Assembly (NCBI GenBank): GCA_015350385.1
Contig: WNKI01000001.1
Coordinates: 7,155,433-7,219,432 of the forward strand
DNA: 64,000 nt
Direction of reading: 5' to 3'
DNA from: Aculops lycopersici
Lineage: Eukaryota > Arthropoda > Arachnida > Trombidiformes > Eriophyidae
Below the pieces are notes generated by a model. It made no database searches, was not told where the DNA came from, and saw only the letters and a list, made by a program, of their open reading frames with translations. Positions 25,635-38,133 of this stretch are shown here, one piece after another. Numbering within the stretch: position 1 is the first letter of the stretch; each line of letters opens with the position of its first letter. A program made the translations under genes and the position numbers.

Positions 25635-26122
25635 GTAAATGAGCAAGACCCGCGCCACTCACTGGCTGTTCGCGAAAGTGATTAGAATTATGATCTTTTC
25701 CGCTTCCTCTCGCGCGCCAGCCAATTTACCTGGCCACTCTCTTTCCCTCTACCCAACGCCGGCCACTTGTCTTAGCTTCACCTGTACCATTAGCCACAGC
25801 CTGCAACCTGCTACCTGCAGCTTAAAGCAGAGCAGAGCCTATAAGATTTTTCTCTGATGTCATTCAAGGTGATTTTGAAATCGAAACTGAGAAAAGCCGA
25901 AACTGAGAGAAGAATGACCCCAGCGAAAGTTGACATTGTGAATGAACTCAAGATAGAGAAGGAGAGAAACAGAGGAATTGTTATAAGTAGCAATCGATCT
26001 CTTGAGAGGAAGTTTGGGAAAATCAAAATTCTATTACCTGTTCGTTCGTTTTTCTTCTGGTTGGAGGAACCAAACAAGCGGTCGGTAGATCAAAGGAAGT
26101 GGTCAGATTTTCCCTCTCTCTT

Positions 26123-26150
26123 TTGAGGCCAATTGCAGTTGTGGCCTCAA
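26123..26150. repeat. 9-bp inverted repeat
   Basis: TTGAGGCCA (26123-26131) and TGGCCTCAA (26142-26150) are exact reverse complements around a 10-base loop. Confidence 0.85.
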
Positions 26151-26231
26151 TTTCAAGTGAGCGAGAATCTTGAATGAACTCGCGCCGCCGCCGCCGCCGT
26201 GGCCGCAATTGATGCGTCGCTCGCTCGCACA

Positions 26232-26261
26232 GGTAAAGGTAAAGGTAAAGGTAAAGGTAAA
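26232..26261 (+). repeat. (GGTAAA)5 tandem repeat of splice-donor-like units
   Basis: Five perfect hexamers directly after CACA. Each unit reads AG|GTAAAG on the plus strand, so the array is a run of five good 5' splice-site matches. Confidence 0.95.
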
Positions 26262-27635
26262 GTGAGCAGCGAGCAGCGCGCACTGAATTGCAGGTGCGCT
26301 GTTGTGTTGTTATTTGATGCGACTGAGGCCGCAGTTGATACTTCAACATGGCAACTGATTTCTTTTCCCCAATGACCGCCACTTGTTCTGCCGGCCATTG
26401 GTTTGCATTTCTCATTTCCCATCGACCGGCCGAGTAACATAACGTAAAAAAGTGAACTAGACAAACACAAGAGTTCAGTTAGATAATGACAGACAACTAC
26501 AACAACAACAACTACTACTACTACTACAAGGGAAAAGAGCGACCACAAAAAGACGCGCAGCACGAAAAGATGAGAGTTATTATTGGCTTTGGTTGGTTAG
26601 AGGGAAGAGTATCATTCATTCATTTCGTTGCGTTGTGTTTAGTTTTTGAACACTTGACTGTAATAATTCCAATTCGTCCTTTCAGTGGCCTCAATTTGGG
26701 ATTAGCTATTGCGACGGCTAAACAAACAAACAGATATTTAGTCGCTCGATAGCAATTTGCGTGTTGTTTTGTGAGAGAGAAAATATTGTTTGAGGAGAGC
26801 ACCAAGCACAGAAATATATATTACGTGAAAATCTGTGTCACCCGCGGCGAGCGCGTGCTGCGCTCTTTATGTTGACTCGTCTCTCTTTCTCTAACTCTCA
26901 TCTCAAATATGCAATTAATGTACCTCTGATAATAACAAACAAACGAACAAACAGGTGGCTCCTCTCTCCCTCTCCGGAATAAGTGTCACTTGTGCAAATC
27001 TCGCTCAGCTCACCTTTAGTCCAAGGTCAGCGCGACCGGAAGCTGTGAAGCAGTCGCGCAGTTGTAAATCGAATTTCGTTTTTCTTGTTCATTTTACCCG
27101 AGGGTTCGGCTAGAATCAATCGACGAATTGACACCATCGCCAGTCTATCGGTGGAGAAAAAGACAAACTTGTTTTATGGTGTTTCGCTCGCCTCGTCTGC
27201 CAGAAGGAGAGCGACAAACTCACTTACCCGCCCGCCGGCTAGCTAGCTCGTTGGCTACAGAGTTAGAATGTGGCGTCGGTGGAAAAAAGTGAGCCACCGG
27301 GCGAGCTAATGACAGTGACAAACCGAACGACTGGATCAATTTGCAACAAACTTTATCATTTGCAACTCCACATGTGAACGTATCTCTGTGTGAATGTAAA
27401 TGTGACTTACCTGCTAGTGGAGTGTGTGAATCTACAAGGTTGTTACTATTTACATTGCGCATTTCAATTTTTGTGCCGAGAGTTACAAACTCGCGGCACT
27501 TTTCTATTCCTTTCCTACTCGAACCTGTGGCATTCAAGTCTACGAAGCACACGAACCCATGAGAGGAAATTGCGTCACTCAAGTGTTTTTTCTACAACCA
27601 CCTGTGCGATGCTAGACAGCATCGTGTGAATACTT

Positions 27636-27657
27636 ATAGATAGATAGATAGATAGAT
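27636..27657. repeat. (TAGA)n microsatellite
   Basis: About five tetramer copies just upstream of the 27.8-kb exon. Confidence 0.9.
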
Positions 27658-27797
27658 GTGTGTATGTAATGTAGACTCATGCTCACCACTAACATAAACA
27701 TCGTCATTAACGGGCTCGCCACTTGTAATGCTTACCTTTTCTCCATTTACTACTACCGCCGCCACTATGATCATCACTGTGATACCCGAAACCACAG

Positions 27798-28960
27798 ATG
27801 CCACAGTGAATGAGGAATCTCTTTCGGTGACTGGACGACACAAACTGGAGGATGGAGACAATTTTGTGAATGGACTTCGGGGCAGGCTGTCAACGTCAAT
27901 GATTCAGACATCATCATCGAATAAAATGGATTCAAAGTTTGCCGCGAACCCCGTAGAGAGCAACGCCTCGACGACGAGAGGCGTGGTCGCTGAGGCCGCC
28001 GAGATTCCCACACGCAAACTCGAATCTCGCCAGCCCTCGTCTGTGGCCTATTGCGCAAGTGGAAGTTATGGCTCGAGTCCTGCTAATGGCGAGGCTCACC
28101 TGCAATATCAATATCAACAGCAACAGCAACAGCACGCGCAACAACAGAAACCACCAGTTGCTGCGACTGCCTCTTGCTGCAACTGCAACTGTCACCTCCT
28201 ACAGACATCCCGCGATTGTAACCAACTGTCGACGGATGGTCGCGAGGTGGCCAACAGCAGCAACACCACCACCACACCACCACCAACCACTTTCTCCGTG
28301 GAACAATCGAGACCACCAAGCGCGCTGCCCACTGCGGCTCTATGGCCACCTGTTCGTCGCGACTCGCTGGGTTGGGAGATGCGGCGCAGGTTGCCGCGAA
28401 CTCCGCCCGCCTGCTCGTCTGGCGCATCGCCTCTATCAATTCCTCGCTCCTCCTCTGCTTTAATGTCACAAAAACAACAGCTTGTTGGTGGCGGCAACAC
28501 CGCCTCTCGGTGGCTATCAATTGAGCGGCGGCCAGGTAATGGTTATTACGATGAACAAGCGAGGGATCTATCGCCAGATCGAGCGAGCGAATTGGAACGC
28601 GACTTTAAAGAGCAGAACTCGAACCGGAACCAGCAACCACCAGTGCAACAACAAGTCGCCGGTGGCTGGGCCTCGGCACCAGGTATGCGCTCGAATCGGC
28701 ACGACTATTACCATAGATTAAACCACAACCAGAGTAAATCAAGTCAACTGGTGGTGTCCACTGGTCGCGCGAGTTTACCTGTAGAGCGGGAGTCGCATGG
28801 GGGACACCTTGACTTGGAGGGACAGTATTACAACTTGCGTGTTGCGTTGCAACTACCCAATCAGAGGTACAAGGTTATAATCGAGCGGAGGCCGCAGGTG
28901 AGCTATGCGCGTCAGGTGGTTGGAGTCGGAGCAGTTGGCGGCGATGATCATTTGGAATGA
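27798..28960 (+). CDS. 3' coding exon of the unrecognised gene
   Basis: The exon starts after a CAG acceptor and runs 387 codons to a TGA at 28958-28960. The same frame is open from 27698 with an ATG at 27728, so an independent 410-residue protein is the alternative. Joined to the 18.2-kb exon through Gly/Asp codon G|AT it gives 5,943 coding bases, exactly 1,981 codons with the stop. The protein is Gln-, Ser-, Pro- and Arg-rich with a polyQ tract near 28115 and a CCNCNC cluster near 28177. Its C-terminal segment (YYNLRVALQLPNQRYKVIIE) looks more ordered. I do not recognise the family. The coding bias and 3' poly(A) signals support an actual terminal exon; linkage to the upstream exon is inference. 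Confidence 0.6.
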
Positions 28961-29024
28961 AAATCAGTGGTGCTGGTGGTGGTTCAAGAAATCGAGAGAA
29001 AAATAGGGCTTTAAATTGATGTCA

Positions 29025-29070
29025 TTCAAATCAAATCAAATCAAATCGAATTTAATTTAATTTAATTTAA
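29025..29070. repeat. (TCAAA)n / (TTTAA)n pentamer repeats
   Basis: About five TCAAA copies followed by four TTTAA copies, in the putative 3'UTR of the preceding gene. Confidence 0.9.
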
Positions 29071-29397
29071 TCAACTTATCTCTCTGAGGAGAGTCCTCGT
29101 TAATTGACTTGGATCTGTTGTCATCACCTCCATTTCCTTCTGACTAAGGAGGAGAAAGATGAGGAGGAGAGAAGAAATAAAAAACAATTCTTTGAAGGTG
29201 ACATTGACATCAATTTAACTTTTTCTCCTCAAGTTCAAGCAATAAAGAGAGAAACTATTTCAAGAATTATCGTCACCACGTCGATTGGCGACAATAATTG
29301 ACTTTGAAAATATTCAACAATTTCCCCCTGCCACTCTGTTTCAGCACATTGTATTGCCTACGCTCTTCATTGATTTATTGACACTTGGAAGTTGATC

Positions 29398-29403
29398 AAT
29401 AAA
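29398..29403 (+). promoter_or_regulatory. Candidate poly(A) signal
   Basis: AATAAA about 440 bases after the stop at 28960. Two more AATAAA hexamers occur earlier at 29176-29181 and 29241-29246, so alternative polyadenylation is possible. Confidence 0.45.
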
Positions 29404-30679
29404 GAATTGAGAGTTGAGTTATAATTAGATTAGGGAGCCGTCGCTAAGCTAGCGGCTTGTGATCGTGAAGAAATTCTTACCTTTTTTAAAGCTCAAGTTG
29501 CGCACAGGTAGGGCAAAGCTCGGAGCTACCTGTGTGAATCAGCAGAGAGTCTCGCGTGTTCCTATATAATTACCAGCCAATGAATTTCTGAAAAAAAGAA
29601 CAAGAAGATGGTGGAGAGGAGGAGGAGGCCACGGCGAGCATGAGTTTTCTTTGGAGAGCGAAAATATGGGAAAAATGCGGCGTGTGATTTATCCTGCTTC
29701 ATGAGTTTCTCTTCAAGTTTAACTGGGAGCTGAGTAAACTTTTGGCCAAAGTTGAGTTGATCACGAGAAGACTAGAGCAAAAAGGGAGGGGAAATACGAA
29801 GGCAAAGTGAGCAACTAGGAAACTTAATTGTCGTCTACAGGAGCACGACAAGTTAACGAGATAGAGGAAGACAAGAGTATAATTAAGCGAGCGTTTGATT
29901 GTAAGTCAGAAGTGGGAATATTTTGCGCAGTCGCAATGAGTTTGGTAGTTGGAACTTTTTGGGGTAAAAAAGTAGGTAGAGATAGATACAGAGAAAAAAG
30001 ACAATCTGGTTTTTGGCAAGCGCGACAATTTTGGCAGCGCAAATCTGAGCAACGAGAAGGGGGGAAACGAAGTGAGCAAAAAAACTGTTGCGCCCCCCCC
30101 CACACCGCTGCCACTTTAAAGCAACACGAGACTGCGGCATCAATTTGTTGCGTGGATGCTGGGCGACTGCGCCGCAAGCGCATGCGCACTCTTAATGGGA
30201 GAGGGACACCAAACATTGCGAGGGGCTTTTGTATCCTCACCGACGCCCGAATTAGCAACGCAATTCGCGCCGGAGAGACCAAAGCAAAAAGTGTCATTGT
30301 AACTGGAGGCACGTTTGCAAATGCAGCCTTGTTGTGCCCATTAAAGTACCTGTTGCCTTCAGTTTAACCTAACTCCTCTCAGGTGCGCGCCGATGGTCTC
30401 GTTGTTGAGATTGTTTTTGTTTTCATTTCAACGGTTGCAAAAAGTTCACGGTTCAATAGACGAGAGCACGAGTTGAGTTAGGAGGAGTATAGAGTTGAGA
30501 TGAGATAGAGTTTGAGTTTGAGTTTAAGTTCAAGAGAGACTGGAATAGAGGACGACAAGAGCTAGCTTCCTGGAGAGTCAATCAAAACGCAGAGACGCCA
30601 GTTAATAATAATAATCGACTCGAAAACAGACAAAGTTTTTTAATTAAGCAAAGATCAAATTACAAACCATACAATCAAG
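29404..30679. other. Intergenic / Pax2/5/8 5' flank
   Basis: A 179-codon frame (29828-30367, +) and opposing minus frames overlap here, but neither has recognisable features. A C-run lies at about 30091. Bases 30380-30679 probably contain the 5'UTR of the Pax gene; no TATA box is obvious. Confidence 0.5.
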
Positions 30680-31814
30680 ATGCTCCATCACGCTAGCGCC
30701 GCTGGACACGCGGTTCACCGTCATCATCCTCACCACCACCACCACCACCACATGCCCCACCACTACCACCCGTCGACGGTCGCCTACCACGCCCACGCGG
30801 CCGCGGCGGCCGCCGCCGCAGCCTCAAATCACAACACCAGCGCCATCGTTGGTGGCCACGATATGACCTCATCGATACAACACCATCAACAACAGCAACA
30901 ACAAACTACCAGCAACTATCATCACCACAACCACAGTAGCCACCAGGCCAACCAGCAGCAAAACCTTTCACCTGGCCAATCGCAGCATCAAATGACAACA
31001 ATCCATCAGCAACAGCACCAGCAGCACCACCATCACCTGGCGGCGGCGGCAGCAGCCGCGGCACTAGTCGACTCCTCGGTCCTCGTGTCGCCCATCTCAA
31101 TTTCGCCTCAGTTTTCCAGCTCAACCGGAAGCACGAGCTCGCTGGCCACCTCGGCGGCCGGCAGCGGCGCGGCCGTAAGTCACCATCAACAGCAACAGAT
31201 GGTCGCAGCTAGCGACTTGTATTCTGTCGGCCAACAGCAGCAACAGCAACAGCAACATCAAAATCATCATCATCATCATCAATATCAAGGCCACCAATTT
31301 GTGGACCAATTTATTAGCATGCAGCAACAGGCTGCTGTCGCGGCCGCTGCCCAACAGCAGCAACAGCAACAATACGTCGCATCAAACTCAAGCTCATCAG
31401 CAACAACAACCAACTACCACGACTCAACAGGTAGAGGCAATGGCGAGCCAACGGCGACAGTCAATCTCGTTAACCTGGACAATAATAATTGTCAGCAAGC
31501 TAGTGACTTGGCTCAAGTGGCAGCCGCTGCGGCCACCACGACAGCGGCCGCGGCAGTAGCGGCCGCAGCAAATCCATATGCAGACTTGAACCAACACCAA
31601 TATAACCACCACCAAACGGTCGGCCAACAGCAACATTTCAATCAACACCAACACCAACAGCATCACCATCAATTGATGGTTGGCCATAATGGCGAGCTAG
31701 CGCCAACTACAAACCTGGACTTGGGACAGGAGGACATTGAGTTGGAGGATTACGATTGCTCCATGTCGAGTTCGTCGCACGACGAGTTAACTGGCCAACG
31801 AAAGAAGCGCAACA
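30680..31814 (+). CDS. sv: Pax2/5/8 exon 1: low-complexity N-terminus
   Basis: ATG 30680 (A at -3) opens 378 codons ending at a GTAAGT donor (GT at 31815), phase 1. The paired-box exon at 43319 needs exactly phase 1, giving codon A|GT (Ser379). The peptide is composed of His, Gln and Ala runs (a seven-His run around residue 18, polyAla near 41-49, several Q6-Q8 runs), then an acidic patch (GQEDIELEDYD) and a basic GQRKKRN that may act as a nuclear signal. No folded domain is visible. Long N-terminal extensions are unusual for Pax2/5/8, whose paired domain is normally near the N-terminus. This exon could be one of several alternative first exons, and its linkage rests on phase and position. 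Confidence 0.6.
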
Positions 31815-34354
31815 GTAAGTAGAGCAGTTTTATAACAGTTTTGTTTTCATCTCTCCGGTTCGATTTCTAAATCCAATTCATATTTTGGTGTGATTTTTAA
31901 AAGCGATTGGATCCCACGTTCATCAGCAGGTGCAATTTTGCGCCGGCTGGCCACAAGATTACAAGCGAAAAAGTGAGCGAGTGACTGAAAGAAAGTGACA
32001 AATTATTGGTTAGCAAATCGATGAGTTTTCGTGCTCGCACCACGCCCATGAACGTTTGCCACCAACCAAAAAAGACCAGGAGCCAAATGGAGGCGCAAAC
32101 GCGTGAGATATCAACAGGTGGCAGCGGGGCATTGGGTTTTTGGGCCTCTTGATTTGGAGGCGTTCACGTTCGAATCAGATTCCTCTCAAGTTTCACATTC
32201 GATACAATTGACTTTTTTATCTGAATAGAATGCGAGTTGGAGGAATTCGCCTTCGCTGGCGCAGCAGAGACAACAAGTGGCCACTCTCACGCTGGAGGTC
32301 GCGTTGCTGTTGCATCAGCAGTCTACTTCAAAAGAGCAGTGACAATTTTCTCCCTCTCTTTCTCTGTATCAATGTTAAAAAAGAAGACTTACACAGTATC
32401 CATTTCATTCCATTCAATTCGATTCGATTCCACTCCCTCAGTGGTTCGTGATATAGGGGGAAACTTTCGTTGACTCACTCAAGAGTTTTTTCTCTCTCCT
32501 CCTTCGCGAAAACTTTCGCGGCCAAATATCCAAGCGACTTGCAGTGATATCAGAATCCAATCACTCAATTTGTCTCGTCGCGTCTTGTTTCCACATGTCT
32601 TGACTTTGCGAACACAAATTCAAGCGGAATTTGCGTGATATTGCCGTGGCCGTCACCGCCGCTAGTAATGGCCCTACGAGCAAACTGTCCATATGACACA
32701 ATGGGAGTGGCGCGGCAACAGGTAGTCGCCTCCACTTGAGACCCGTGTTTGTGTGACTCGGCAGTTCGCCTGCGAACTGCGAGCAAACTTTTGACGCGGC
32801 CAAAGACAAAGGCTCGACCGCATCAAGTTGTCTGTAGTTTGTATGCCTGGTGGCTGGATGGCTTTTGCCTCCGTTGTTGGGAGTTACGCGTTGCCGCGGT
32901 GCCATTACCTTTCGCTTTCTGTCTGTCTCTTTCTCTCACTCACCTGCTGGCGAATGCGGCAACCACTAAACTGCAATTGACGATTGCAGCTAGATAGAGA
33001 GCGGCAACTCGCAAAATACGAGGGCCACTTTTATACTCAATCCAACTCCAAGAAACCATCTCGTCCAGTTCGACGTCACTGTCGCTTGAACGTCGCCGCA
33101 TCGTTTCCTTTGCCGCGCGATAGCATCCAAGACGAAGACGAAGACGAAGAAGGAGACGACAACTACGACGACCACTTCCTTCGGACGCGACGACAGACGC
33201 AACTTGGCCCCGCTCGCTCGCAATCCCCAATTGCCCCTCCTATAGCCACTTGTTGCCGCTCCTGTTGGTTCACAGTCCACTTCTGTTGCCGGCGAGTGGA
33301 CATTTGAGCAACGAAAAGGCAGCGCAATTTTTGCTTGCGCTCCATTGTGTACCTCAAACTTGAATGCCGAGCCTTTCTCTCGTCGACTCCTCATTCTTAG
33401 CTCACATTTTTTGCGAAGAACAACAACGGACCTACGAAATGCGCGGCAGATGTTTTGCGCCGGAAATTAACTCGCCGCGTTCAGGTGATGAGTCCACTGG
33501 TCGAAACTAAACACACTTGTGCTCTTTTATCGTTGCAAATTCACCCCCTCAAACTACGTGCTTTGCTCACTATGAACTGCCAACTTCCGCTTGGCGCAAA
33601 CCGGAAGCAGAGTAAGTCTCAATGAGCATCAAGTTGATGGGTAGAGAATTTTCCCAAATTTGTGTGGCAAACTTGAGGCAAACCTCAGGATAAACTTCCA
33701 TATCAAAATGTCATTGTTGTGTCGCATAACAAGAGGAAAGTTGGAAAGGTCGCGCCGAGAAATTGAATAAGAATCTGCATCTTTCCTTTGACTGAATCTA
33801 TCATCTGAGGCACACTATATATTGGATAGTGGGGGAAGTGGGAGCAGCAACAAGGCCACTGGCCAGGGAAAACACTCGCGATTTTCAAACTCGATTGGCT
33901 GGCTGGCTGGCGAAAATCTCGTAGAAACTTCAATGGACAACGACGAGCCATGGCGAGCAAACGAGCGCAATTGTAACAACGTGAACTTGACTCATCGAGT
34001 CAAGTTGGTTGCTACAATCGTAAGTCGTTGCCTTGGGTTACGCCAGCTCAGGACGCCATTGAGTGTGAGAAGCCAGTGAGCTACCGAGGGGAAGAGGGAA
34101 GATGCGGTGGCCACTTGTGCTGCCACCGCCTCAATCGCTCGCTCAGTGTCAACTTCCAGGTGAGTTCGATTTCGAGCGTCAAATTTTCAGCCGCTCTTGT
34201 TGCCATTGACTCCTAGTCGAGTTACCCGCCGACGTGCCTGGCGAGTCACCTTGCAAAGACGACGACGACGACGATGACGAGGTGAGCTAGCTTGGTGGTT
34301 TGCAAAGCAGCAGACGACGGTCATTGAAAAACAAACAACAATTGAACTTGCCCT

Positions 34355-34373
34355 ATGAGTGATGCTTGGTCAG
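34355..34373 (+). CDS. Possible short alternative first exon of Pax2/5/8
   Basis: ATG AGT GAT GCT TGG TCA G is followed by a perfect GTAAGT donor (GT at 34374), phase 1. Splicing to 43319 would give MSDAWSG directly before HGGPGVNQLGG, resembling the short N-termini of typical Pax2/5/8 proteins. A frame this short can occur by chance and the Kozak context is poor (C at -3). Confidence 0.2.
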
Positions 34374-34386
34374 GTAAGTTACTGCT

Positions 34387-34418
34387 ACCACCACCACCAC
34401 CACCACCACCACCACTAC
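34387..34418. repeat. (CCA)n microsatellite
   Basis: About ten CCA copies just 3' of the candidate short exon. A similar (CCA)n lies at 38110-38133. Confidence 0.9.
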
Positions 34419-35919
34419 TACGCATGCAATTGGTTGTAGGAAGAGAGAAAAAACGGGAGTCAAATTTAGGGAGCAAGTCTGTATGTGTCTCGGTATTTGA
34501 GTGTGTCGTTTTCTGCATTCAAATTACCGGCTGGCCACTGGCAACTCTCTAGAGTTGACTCTAACTTCTTGTTGAATTTAAAGGAGAAGTCGAAGATGCA
34601 GACGAGGGCGCCGATAGATCCACTTTGGCCAGTTATTCAGTCCTATACTCGAACCTTTGCTGCGCGGATAGATGGCAACAGGTGACTTCTGCGAAGCAGG
34701 CAACAACGACCGGCTCGACTGCTAACGAGCCTCCGAGTGGCAAAGTTCGAAGAGACTCGAGGGAAGTGGGAACTCTATGGGCCAAGTTCGGCGCAACAAG
34801 TGGCCTCTAGTCTCCAGCTCGCTCGCTTGCTCTCTTGCTACAATCATCATCAGCATCCAGCATCATCAGTGGCAACACTGAAACTTCCTTTCGAAATAGT
34901 GTTTGTCTATGGGAAGAGTTTATGGTTTCCAACTAGAGTTCATAGCAACAACAAACTAAACTTGAACTAACTAAACTTTGTCTCTCGCTAACTCAGAATG
35001 TCGCTCCATCCTTCAAAACGTCTCATCGACTTCCTTCGAAGTTTCCGACTGTCAAGACTGAGTCTTGGGGTGAGACGACGGCGATGACTTTAGTCTGGCC
35101 AGCAGCTTGATGATGATGATGATTGCTGCAGTAGTGATAGTTGTTGTACTTATCGTTGCTACCTGTTAGTGAGCATGTGAAAACGATGATTAGTATGTCA
35201 AGCGAGTGAGCAGCAGCAGCAACGACGATAACAGGCAACAGTTGGTCAATTTGTCCCGACTCTTTGTAGCATCGTGTCCACAGTCGTCGTCGTCCTCATC
35301 GTCGCCCTTGTTGTTTGTTAAAGTCGAGCAACTTGCATATCGATTACGTCACTAGCAACAGTTTGGGCCAAGTGTTTACGAGTTCAGTGCTGCGACGAGT
35401 CGTGCCAGCCCATCAATCAACTCGAGTCGAGGCGAAACTCGAGCAGCGACCGCTGATTGTTTGTCGCAGCTTCCACTTCATCTGCTCGCTCGCTCGCTCG
35501 CTGATTGCTCACTTGAACAAGTGGCCAATTCCCTGCGACGCAAGGCTCCTAGGCCATAAACTTGAAACGACAGACGAGAGACAGGGAGAAAAAAGTGGAA
35601 CTTTTGCTGTTCCTGGTTCAAGCAACTCAATCAAGGATTTTCAGTTCCAAATTAGCAACTCGATCTTGTGGCGCCACATTCAAACAAAGAAAAAACGAAA
35701 ACTGCTCGTAGACTTGAGTGATGTCGCGAGTGGACTCAAAATTGAGCCTTAGAATCAATTATATTCAGTTTACCTCTGCTGCTGCTGCTGCTCCGAGATA
35801 ATTAAGCGACTCGCTCAAAATATCGGGCATTGAGCAGCGACTCGCACTGAAGCCAACAGGTTGCTGTACTCGCTCGCTCTCCAACTCAAGCACTCTGTGT
35901 AAGGGGTTATCAGGTTAAC

Positions 35920-36289
35920 NNNNNNNNNNNNNNNNNNNNNNNNNNNNNNNNNNNNNNNNNNNNNNNNNNNNNNNNNNNNNNNNNNNNNNNNNNNNNNNNN
36001 NNNNNNNNNNNNNNNNNNNNNNNNNNNNNNNNNNNNNNNNNNNNNNNNNNNNNNNNNNNNNNNNNNNNNNNNNNNNNNNNNNNNNNNNNNNNNNNNNNNN
36101 NNNNNNNNNNNNNNNNNNNNNNNNNNNNNNNNNNNNNNNNNNNNNNNNNNNNNNNNNNNNNNNNNNNNNNNNNNNNNNNNNNNNNNNNNNNNNNNNNNNN
36201 NNNNNNNNNNNNNNNNNNNNNNNNNNNNNNNNNNNNNNNNNNNNNNNNNNNNNNNNNNNNNNNNNNNNNNNNNNNNNNNNNNNNNNNNN
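35920..36289. other. Assembly gap (370 N)
   Basis: A run of N. The right flank resumes in a GA-rich tract, suggesting the gap spans or borders a simple repeat. Its true length is unknown. Confidence 0.99.
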
Positions 36290-38109
36290 AGAGAGAGGGA
36301 GAGTGCAAGGTGGTTACAATGGAGACAATGAAGTGGCAGCGGGTTTCAGTGAGCAACAATAACAATACCGGAAACCTTAAACTTGAGCTTGACACTTGAT
36401 CACGATTCGATGGAGAAAAATATTAAACAGCCAACTATCAATCTAAAGACTCAGGTTCAAGTTTGTGGCCGCCACTTCCGTCTTCCGGATCGCGAGTTTT
36501 CCAGTCGGTTTATCCCACTCTCTCTCTCCCTCTCTCTGCCGCGGCCACTTTACCTCTGGCCAGCGAGAGCAGGTAGAGAGAAATCAATTTATTAATAGTT
36601 CACGACAACAACGAGTGCAAGAGCAAAAGCAATAGCAACAACACCAATAGCAAGTGTAGAGGCGGCGGCGGCTGCATTAGTAAGTGTAGCAGCGCCCTAA
36701 AGTTCGTGTTGTTGGCATTGAAAAGTGCCTTTCCTTTCTATGTAGCTGGTGCCACCACCAATTCTACTATTACCATTGCTGCTATTTCTGTTGCTCCCAC
36801 TACCGAACCACCTGCTGATGTGATTTTCACTGTCAATGACAATAGTGCACACAAGTTCAAGCCAATCGACTACCCGACTTTGCTCTGCTCAACTGCCGCT
36901 AGTTAGCACGGCGAAGAACTCCACTTTTGCTTGCTCAACTTAATTGGACTCTTCGAGTGCACAACAGCCACCTGTCTGCCGCAAGCTAAACAACAGCAGC
37001 GACTGCAACAACAGCGACGTCGTCGTCCCCGTCGCCGTGGCCGGCAACGAGAGTTCCGCTTCCGTCTCCCGAGTTTAGGGCGCGAGATCAACTGACCGGC
37101 AGGTAGACTGGCGCCACCGAGTCGCCGGCAAAGTTTCAAGTGGCTTTCGGGTCGACTTTTACCTGTCCTCTAGTTTTGCGTCGAGTGTTTGTGTCTCAAG
37201 CATTCAAAGTCAAGTTTGTATTTTCTCTTTCTCGACGTTATTACTATCAAACGTTTGAGTAGAGTTCTAACGAGAGATGAGCCGCTAGTCTCAGTAGTTC
37301 AAACAATTTTATCGATATTCTTATTTTATCCTACAAGTTGCGACATTTTTCAGTTTTCTTACACAACGCCCTCTCCCCTCTATCTCTCTGTCGCCCTAAT
37401 ATGCGATCAAAGTTTTTTAAATTGGTTCACCAAAGAAAGATGATGCCCATAACTTTTTGGCAAACGTTTTGCTCATTCAAATTTGGCTGATTTAGTTCTC
37501 ACGAGACATAACTCAAAACGTAACCAGCAACCGACCAACCGACTGGCAGTTAAAATTCCATTCCAAGCTCATCCGTTTCGCCGTTTATCTGAGAGAGGCG
37601 CTTGGAATGGAAGCGTTTACGTCACAAAAGTTGAGTCATGCGGTTAGATCAGAGTGAGGAGGAGAAAAACAATGTTGCGTCATTGAAACGCGATAGAACT
37701 TGGAATTTAGAGTTTGGAAATAGAGACAATCAGTAGAGTGAGTGAGTGAACCGATCGATTTGATTGCTACTAGTTTGTCGCAACTATCTCAGTGCCACTG
37801 CTGCTGATACTACCACCGCCGCAATATCAGGCAACCACTCGACTGGCCATGATTTGCGATGCAAGATGCACGTGCGCCGCAAAGCGTAACGGCAACTCGA
37901 GACTCTCTGACTCGACCATGGCGTCTTGTGTTTGCGAGCGAACCATCATTGTCCTCTACATTGAAAGTTGGTGCCACCAACGAGCGTTACACAAGCGGTA
38001 CAATTTGTCATATCACTCTACTTCCTTCGAATGGCAACACGATGACTCTACGTCTTGGATGGAGGACCACCTCCAACGAGAGAGGAAGTTTCTTACGATA
38101 GTTTACCTG

Positions 38110-38133
38110 CCACCACCACCACCACCACCACCA
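38110..38133. repeat. (CCA)8 microsatellite
   Basis: Eight CCA copies in the Pax intron. Confidence 0.9.

Larger units (their letters stand above)
23022..27797 (+). other. Predicted intron of the 18.2-29.4 kb gene
   Basis: Bounded by GTAAGT at 23022 and a CAG acceptor ending at 27797; phase 1 on both sides. Inside are (GACGA)n, (TG)n, (GAGCA)n and (GGTAAA)n tandem repeats, a perfect 13-bp hairpin (23793-23821), a 9-bp hairpin (26123-26150) and a possible alternative first exon (25502-25634). The polypyrimidine tract at the acceptor is weak, as at other junctions in this window. Confidence 0.45.

Noticed and set aside
29828..30367. 179-codon plus-strand frame and a 162-codon minus-strand frame over the same bases
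   Set aside because: Mutually overlapping with no domain; composition resembles surrounding non-coding DNA.
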